Of a DNA stretch of 64,000 bases, positions 58,201 to 64,000 are shown in pieces. The notes beneath the pieces were generated by a model. That model was not told the DNA's origin. It saw only the letters and a list, made by a program, of their open reading frames with translations, and ran no database searches. Origin of the DNA: Alnus glutinosa (lineage: Eukaryota > Streptophyta > Magnoliopsida > Fagales > Betulaceae); assembly GCF_958979055.1 (NCBI RefSeq), contig NC_084886.1:3553001-3617000 (forward strand), given 5' to 3'. A program made the translations under genes and the position numbers. The stretch's first letter is position 1, and each line of letters starts with the position of its first letter.

Positions 58201-60557
58201 ATGGCTCCAGCAATCTCTTACATTTCAAGCATTGTAGCCACCAATTATATGACAGGTGTCATACCCTAAATCTTTAGTGGATCATCCAGTACTGGATTAG
58301 GTTCAAGTCTTGAACCCCTTACCCCACAGACAAGAACAACACTTTTTTTTTGTTGTATTCTCTCAAATTTTCTTTTGTCTTCATCAGCAACAAGAATTTA
58401 TGCTTCCAAATCCTTGTCTCTTTTGTCTATTTATGTCAGACGTAGTAGCCAACATTAAATGAACTTATGGTCCATACATCCAGTATAAGCTACATTTAGC
58501 ACTCTTTTTTTGATAAGTAAGCTACATTTAGCTCTTAATAACAAAATGTTCTAGCAGGAAATTACTGCATATATTTATATAAAAATTAAAAGCTCAAATC
58601 TTATACATACATGAATAACGTGGAAAGTGGGCAGGACATGGAATAAGCACTAAACTTGAAATAAAATATGATATTATAAGCTGACTATAACTTTAGAAAA
58701 AGAGGTGTTAAATGACTAATGATGTGCAGGAGATGACTGTATTTCTATACAAACTGGATGCTCAAATGTATACGTACACAATATCAACTGTGGGCCAGGA
58801 CATGGAATCAGCATTGGAAGTCTTGGAAAGGATGGCACCAAAGCATGTGTCTCAAACATCACTATCCGGGATGTCATTATGCACAACACAATGACTGGTG
58901 TCAGAATCAAGACATGGCAGGTATTGATACCAATTGTGTGATTCTATATGCTTGAAAAACTCAAGACGTAATAAAACCAAGATTCTGCTCAAGGAAGCAG
59001 ATCAACTTCTATTTTTTTATTCAGTAAATAACTTAGCACTCCATGGGACTTTAAATCCAATACCTCACTCACTACTATGTACTTATAAGGGGTAGAAGTG
59101 CTTAGGGGTAAAAATGTGGTTGCGAATGCAGTTATTAGCAATATCTGCATCCGTATAATGCAGTTATCACATTTAAGTATTCGCATCCGCATATGCACCA
59201 TGCGATTATTATCCACATCCATACGGTTATTGCGGTTATTATCCGCTATCCGCATATAAGGTAATGGGCATTTTGAGCCTTGAAATTATAATTCTATAGT
59301 TGAACACTATTATTCAAATCAAACTTGCTAATCATTTTGCCATGAAATTTCCATCTCATACATTATTTAGCTTCCTACATCATCTATTTATAGTGGGTAA
59401 AGGAAAAAAAAAAATATTGAAAAATCACTATCTCCATATGAGGTAACACCCAAATGACGTTGTTTTAGTTAATTTAATTAAATATATATTATATATAAAT
59501 GGTATGAGGATCCGGTTCCCATACCCTAATACCGCTACCCACATCCACATATGCGGATAGTGGTTTTTGCTATCCGCATATGTAGATAGCATAAAGCGGA
59601 TAAGTGCAGATGCGGTCGGTTATTATCCGCTCGCATTTTCACTCTTGGAAGTGCCCTTTGACCCAAAGGCAGATTGACTTTTATCAAGTAAAAAAAAAAA
59701 GCCAAGCACCTTTATCCTTTGTTGGTCACTAATATGGCTCAGCCAATGACTTTTTGGGACAAAATCCTAAGTCAACATGAAAGCTTTGAAATTCAAGAGA
59801 GTTTCAACAATTTGTATGGGCTATAAACAATTTTAGAACTTCCCATTTCATCAATTCGATCCAGTTCAACATATAGTTTTCAGGATTTGACAAATTCATA
59901 AAGAAGTAAGAAAACTTTGAGAAGCCATTTTGATATTTCCAAGAACTTAAAATGAATTCAATCAAAATTTTGAACCTTTAAGAACAGAATCTGAGTAATT
60001 ACAAAACAAATGCATGTTGTTACTCACACCAGACAAGCAATTCTTAAGCTATTATATTCTTCGTGAAATCTGTGCTCCTCCAAAACCTCCAAGCTAGTTG
60101 TTGCAAATGCCAGGCATAAACCAGCTGTATCTCTTACACGTGATTTCAAATGCTAAATCTGCAGGGAGGATCAGGCTCTGTGCAGGGGGTACTGTTCTCA
60201 AACATTCAAGTTTCCGAAGTTCAACTCCCAATTGTGATCGACCAATACTATTGTGACAAAAGCACCTGCAAGAACCAAACATCAGCTGTTGCCCTATCAG
60301 GAATCAACTATGAGAGGATAAGGGGGACATACACAGTTAAGCCCGTTCACTTTGCCTGCAGCGACAGTCTACCATGTGTAGATGTGACACTAACTGCCAT
60401 ACAGCTAAAACCACTGCAAGAGCAATACCACATGTATAATCCCTTCTGCTGGCAGACTTTTGGAGAGTTGAGGACTCCCACTTTGCCACCGATAGATTGT
60501 GTACAGATTGGCAAGCCACCGAACAACCGGGTTCAATCCGATTATGATCTCTGTTGA
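55215..60557 (+). CDS. Polygalacturonase (GH28) with basic, proline-rich N-terminal extension
   Basis: Seven exons are 55215-55571, 56453-56584, 57264-57491, 57592-57636, 57722-57929, 58730-58920 and 60165-60557. The phases are consistent and the product is 517 residues. A signal peptide (about residues 1-28) is followed by a strongly basic His/Lys/Arg-rich stretch (residues 30-60) and a Pro/Ser/Lys-rich linker (about 60-92, KSPPSKAPSPPNPKPKED) before the GH28 domain starts at FNVLDFGAKGDG. Catalytic motifs are all present: NTD at 302-304, GDDC at 324-327, GHG with His348, and RIK at 382-384. The basic linker could hold the enzyme on acidic pectin; that is inference. Compared with the polygalacturonase at 39363-42296, it lacks the intron between GHGIS and IGS. 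A 45-base exon (57592-57636) encodes ITSQLGRTMPSIKPT. Introns carry two MITEs. Confidence 0.95.
56643..57079. repeat. MITE-like element in intron 2 of the second polygalacturonase
   Basis: The ends are TAGGAGAGAAATGCT at the left and TAGGAGAAATGCT on the reverse complement of the right end. Inside, two similar blocks in the same orientation (TATCTCACAAT ... TGTGGGATAAAAATG type) suggest an internal duplication. It is about 437 bases long and non-coding. The superfamily is unclear. Confidence 0.55.
59103..59647. mobile_element. hAT-type foldback MITE in intron 6 of the second polygalacturonase
   Basis: The left end TAGGGGTAAAAATG and the reverse complement of the right end CAAGAGTGAAAATG form the inverted repeat. 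The flanking 8-mers GAAGTGCT (59095-59102) and GAAGTGCC (59648-59655) fit a hAT target duplication with one change. Subterminal zones are crowded with GCGGAT/ATCCGC motifs, many of them paired. The element is 545 bases long and non-coding. Confidence 0.75.
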
Positions 60558-60863
60558 GCTCAAAATTATTAATCAATGATATAGTCGCTTGTGTGGTCGG
60601 CATGACTGCCAGACCCCTTTTACACCATCAGCTAGTTAGGTAAAGCATGTATATTAATATTATGACAGTCCTATTTTATTTATAGGAATTCTTCTCTAGC
60701 AAGGTTGTATGGATTGCGATTGTGATAGAGTATACAGGCATAAGGCATTGCTTTTTGCTAGAGTCCCATAATAGCGTATAAGGAAAGCTTGTTTGTTATT
60801 AATAGATTGCCAGAGTATTGGATATTATACAAATTGCTCCATCCAAATTCCTAACAAAGAGTA
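60558..60863. other. 3' flank of the second polygalacturonase
   Basis: This is probably the 3' UTR (several AATAAT/AATATT motifs near 60650-60680), followed by intergenic DNA. No further gene was seen. Confidence 0.4.
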
Positions 60864-61167
60864 TCCTCTATGCATAGAGCATCGACAAGAAACGGGTATT
60901 GCTGAATCAACTTCCATGAATGTTCATGGCAACTAACAAACAACATCAAACATGTGATCCACAGAACACAAATACTGAATACACAATGGAATTATGGAAG
61001 GAAAGTAGCGAGCAGCTAAATACTCTATACATAGAGCATCGACAAGAAACATGTATTGCTGAATCAACTTCCATGAATATTCATGGCAACTAACAAACAA
61101 CATCAAACAGAACACAAATACTGAAATACACAATGGAATTATGGAAGAAAAGTACCGAGCAGCTAAA
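60864..61167 (+). repeat. Tandem duplication, 157-base unit, two copies
   Basis: Copy 1 (60864-61020) and copy 2 (61021-61167) both run from CTCTATRCATAGAGCATCGAC to GAGCAGCTAAA. They differ at about eight sites, and a 10-base segment is present only in copy 1. The high identity suggests a fairly young local duplication. Confidence 0.9.
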
Positions 61168-61338
61168 GGGAGAAGAAGATGGTGTGACTTTTTCCCTCTG
61201 TTTCACAGATTTTTACTTCTTCGCGGCTGCTTGGCTTCTTCGATGAGAAAGCCAGTGACGACCCAGATAGAATCCATTTGTTTGGCTTCTCCTAGAAAGA
61301 GACCAACGTTTCGCGCTTTCGTTACTGTGAAGGGATGA
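61141..61338 (+). other. Unrecognised 65-codon open frame beside the tandem duplication
   Basis: An ATG inside the second repeat copy opens a 65-codon frame whose last half is rich in Arg, Ser and Thr (SSMRKPVTTQIESICLASP, then RKRPTFRAFVTVKG). That composition could suit an organelle-targeting segment, and the GC content is higher than in the flanks. I do not recognise the sequence and see no promoter or downstream exon. It may be a chance frame or a leftover first exon. Confidence 0.2.
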
Positions 61339-61381
61339 CAATTCGTTTGTTGGGTTCAAATCCTATGAGATATGTTTATAA

Positions 61382-61570
61382 AATGAGAAATGCAACGCAC
61401 CCCAATTTTTATTTAAAAAAAAAAAGTTGATTTTTAAATGATTTGTCATAATTTCATGAGATTGTGGTATATTTCTCAAAATGATAAATTATATGAGATT
61501 GTGACACATTATTTGAGAACCAATTTTTGAAAAAAAAAAAAAAAAAATTGGGATGTTTAGCATTCCCCTT
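61382..61570. repeat. MITE-like foldback repeat
   Basis: The left end AAATGAGAAATGCAACGCACCCCAATTTT and the reverse complement of the right end (AAGGGGAATGCTAAACATCCCAATTTTT) pair imperfectly over about 30 bases. It is about 190 bases long and AT-rich. Its left end resembles the GAGAAATGCTA ends of other MITEs in the window. Confidence 0.55.
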
Positions 61571-61911
61571 ATAAAATTATATGGATAGTGTTTTGATTCA
61601 AATTAGGTTGAAAGAACTTCTTTCAATTTAGTCTATAAAAATGTTGTGTTTTTTTTTTTCATATGAGAAATATACGTTTTTCTTTTCTTTTCTTTTTTTA
61701 TTTTTTATTTTTATAATTATAAGGCGAAGATAGAATAGCATATGCATTTTTAATAAAATAAATATCAACTTTGCTATTTCAATTAAAAAAAAAAAATACT
61801 TCTCACATACAAAGAGGCATATAACATTTTTATAGACTTGAGTTCCTACAACCCACTTTAGAGTAAATCTTTGTCAAGATTATATAAGTTAATTTCAATT
61901 TAATCCATTTA

Positions 61912-62214
61912 GTGTCCGTTTGGGTTTGCGATTTTAAAATGTACGATTTTAAAATAACGATTTTAAAATGTGCGATTTAAAAAAGTGATTTTAAGCGTTT
62001 GGCAAAATCGCAGTTTGACCTTTAAAATCGCAATTTAGCCTTTTAAAATATTGCGTTTTCAAAAAAACACTCAATTGCCTGCGATTTGAATAAGTACTTT
62101 TCTGTGTTTTCAAATCGCAATTTTTTAAAAACGCAGTTTCCAAACAGTTCATTTTCTGCGATTTGGTTTAAAATCGCATTTTTTCTCTACGAAATCGCAA
62201 TTTCAAACGCACTC
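61912..62214. mobile_element. Tourist-like MITE (PIF/Harbinger type), second copy
   Basis: The ends GTGTCCGTTTGGG (left) and GAGTGCGTTTGAAATTGCGATTTCG (reverse complement of the right end) are flanked by TTA on both sides (61909-61911 and 62215-62217). The 303-base body is filled with GCGATTT/AAATCGC motifs, as in the copy at 19585-19899. It is non-coding. Confidence 0.75.
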
Positions 62215-62217
62215 TTA

Positions 62218-62978
62218 ATTAAATGAGTTACAGGGACAGAGAGAGGGAGGGAGGGAGGGAGGGGGGGCTGGCAAGGGCACCCACCCCCCAATTTCCTAAA
62301 AAAAAAATTATAAAATGGGAAAAAAAATTGTAAAAAATTAAAAAATATGAGGTAAAAATAAAAAATTTAGCTTATTAGCCCCCTGCCAAAAAAAAATTTT
62401 GGACATTGGCCCCTGCCCATAAGAACTTCTGGCCCCATCCTTGATGAGCCAGGCTTCTCAACCATATTTCTCTAATTTCGTATTGGACTCGCAAGACATG
62501 TAAAAAATTGGCAACCATAAATATTGTGTGTCAAGTTTAAGTCGTATTGAGACATAACGTATAAAGTTATACATGTCAATTCTAACCAACCAATTTAATT
62601 AAACAGGTTAAACCGCTTAGTGTTAACCTATTAATTTCTTGTAGGGTTAATATCGAGTTTGCGACTCGGGTAAAATATTGTCTATCCTCACATCCTCACT
62701 CCTAACCATGACTACAAAGCCTGTTTGGTAACCCTTGTGGAAAGTTTTTTTTTTTTTTTTTTTAATAGGAATAAAATGTGGTTGATGTGATATAAAGTAG
62801 AAACAAATTTTGATTTTTTTTAAGGAAAAGTGAAAAAAAAAAAAAAAAAATTGTAGTGAATTTTTTTTATTTGAATAGTAATAAAAAAAATAATTGATGT
62901 GACACAAAAAAAAAAAAAAAAAAAGAGTTAAAATGTTTTAATGTTCATTTTATTTTATTTTTTATTTTTTGAGAAATG

Positions 62979-63028
<50 letters not shown>

Positions 63029-63312
63029 GAGAGGGAAGGGGGTTTATAAAAAAGTGCCCTGATTTTTTGCAATGAGAATTCGTAAACGACTTGGAGCATA
63101 AATGCATTTACCATTTGAATCCTTAAACGCAACGTTTTGGTTTCTTCGCCCCTTATCCTATCCAATTGCCACGAGTGGGAATCCCAACCACGATCTTCCT
63201 CACCCTGCGGCACTAAATTATGTCTTCCCAATCCTTTTCAAAATTCGTCTCATTCGGAAGCAAAAATCTCTAAAACCTCACGGTCAGCAAAGAGCTTCTT
63301 GCAGTGGCACAA
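62218..63312. other. Repeat-rich region and leader of the naphthoate synthase gene
   Basis: A GC-rich patch with GGGAGGGAGGGAGGG (62234-62265) and phrases like GGCCCCTGCCC (62400-62435) resembles decayed hAT MITE ends. A block at about 62500-62680 resembles the repeat at 29625-29880. A run of 46 A lies at 62979-63024. From about 63100 the sequence becomes gene-like, and the leader of the naphthoate synthase gene should lie just before 63313. Confidence 0.45.
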
Positions 63313-64000
63313 ATGGCAGAGAAGGACCTGAACACCGCAAGAAGAAGATTGGCCTCTGTAGCCAACCATCTCGTCCCGGTTCATTTGCCTCCCAAATGCG
63401 GTTCCATCGGGTTGCGCAACGCGTCGATGAACGATAGCTACCATCGGATACACGGTGCGGTTCCAACTCACGAAGCTGTCTGGACAATCGCCTGCGATGA
63501 GTGTGGCAAGGAGTTTCAGTTCACCGACATTATCTACGAGAAGGCCGTTGGCGAAGGCATAGCAAAGGTCTGCTTTTCACCGAACTTCGCATTTTATGCA
63601 TTTTGATCATGATCCTCTGCTTTTCTGTTATCTTGTAGATTACGATCAATAGGCCTGAAAGGCGAAATGCGTTCCGGCCACTGACAATTAAGGAACTTGT
63701 TTGCGCATTCAATGATGCGAGGGATGATAGCTCAGTAGGAGTGATCATTCTTACGGGGAAGGTATCTAACTTTGTTGCATAAAATTATCTTTGACATAGT
63801 AGGACTCTAAATTAAGAAGCCGCTGTTTCATCTAAATTTCTTATGCTTGTTGCCTCACGTAATTGTCTAAAGTATAGTGAATTCATTCCAAAAACTGAGC
63901 AATCTGTCAATTCTGGTGTCTGTCTGTCAGTAAGTTGTGTAACTATTTGTTTCTATACGGCTGTGCTATACAAACAGAAATCTTTAACTCCCATTTCTAG
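63313..64000 (+). CDS. MENB: 1,4-dihydroxy-2-naphthoyl-CoA synthase, peroxisomal (5' part; runs off the window)
   Basis: Two coding exons are seen, 63313-63567 and 63639-63761, both ending in phase 0. The third lies beyond the window edge, so the CDS is partial at 3'. The enzyme closes the second ring of naphthoquinone in phylloquinone (vitamin K1) synthesis, a crotonase-fold reaction carried out in peroxisomes in plants. The N terminus carries a PTS2 peroxisomal signal, R-L-x5-H-L, at residues 12-20 (RLASVANHL). Plant-specific phrases [40 protein letters not shown] and [18 protein letters not shown] follow in order. The visible 126 residues are less than half of the usual length of about 335. 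The ATG chosen places the PTS2 within the first 20 residues, as in other plants. Confidence 0.94.

Noticed and set aside
1-64000. CRISPR arrays, bacterial-type operons or phage defence systems
   Set aside because: Spliced genes, plant gene families and plant transposons show this is plant nuclear DNA. The short repeats found are microsatellites, tandem duplications or MITE arms.

Overview
The window is nuclear DNA from a flowering plant, most likely a woody rosid-type eudicot. The basis is AT-rich intergenic DNA, GT-AG introns of typical plant size, plant-specific gene families (a BOI/SBP-type RING ligase, a PLS-class PPR protein, GH28 polygalacturonases, a PTS2-tagged naphthoate synthase), and LTR retrotransposons plus a dense layer of foldback MITEs. 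The species cannot be named from the sequence alone. Exons were assembled by hand from splice sites, reading phase and family knowledge; no alignment was run.

Genes from left to right: (1) a BOI-related RING E3 ligase on + (CDS 6756-10744) with a long leader intron and a 14-codon upstream ORF; (2) RBM48, an RRM protein linked to minor-intron splicing, on - (11860-13741, eight exons); (3) QCR8, subunit 8 of mitochondrial complex III, on - (15400-17731, two exons around a 2.1-kb intron that holds a SINE, a foldback element and a possible in-frame alternative last exon); (4) pyrrolidone-carboxylate peptidase on + (32760-36073, four exons); (5) a single-exon PPR protein on + (36592-38691); (6) and (7) two GH28 polygalacturonases on + (39363-42296, nine exons; 55215-60557, seven exons); (8) the first two coding exons of peroxisomal 1,4-dihydroxy-2-naphthoyl-CoA synthase on + (63313 to the window edge). 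They do not form a pathway cluster. The only functional pairing is the two polygalacturonases, which both act on cell-wall pectin.

The mobile DNA falls into blocks. A 1-kb GC-rich non-LTR insertion with 17-bp target duplications lies at 2326-3383. At 19024-20935 a Cassandra TRIM with 5S-like LTRs, a Tourist-type MITE and a hAT-like element carrying a captured fragment of a cation/calcium exchanger gene follow one another closely. A full-length but decayed Ty1/copia element lies on - at 22425-27464. A MULE-type foldback element (27955-28664), a solo LTR (29008-29612) and a palindrome of two LTR-like arms (31165-32051) lie upstream of, or inside, the leader region of the peptidase gene. The 13 kb between the two polygalacturonases (42300-55200) has no recognisable gene. 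It holds foldback MITEs, microsatellites, a TRIM-like fragment and a copia remnant in which one segment is repeated four times.

No new multi-gene system is evident. The most interesting signals are the captured exchanger fragment, the in-frame alternative tail of QCR8, the palindromic LTR-like element beside the peptidase gene, the quadruplicated copia segment, and a GC-rich core that recurs in several foldback elements.
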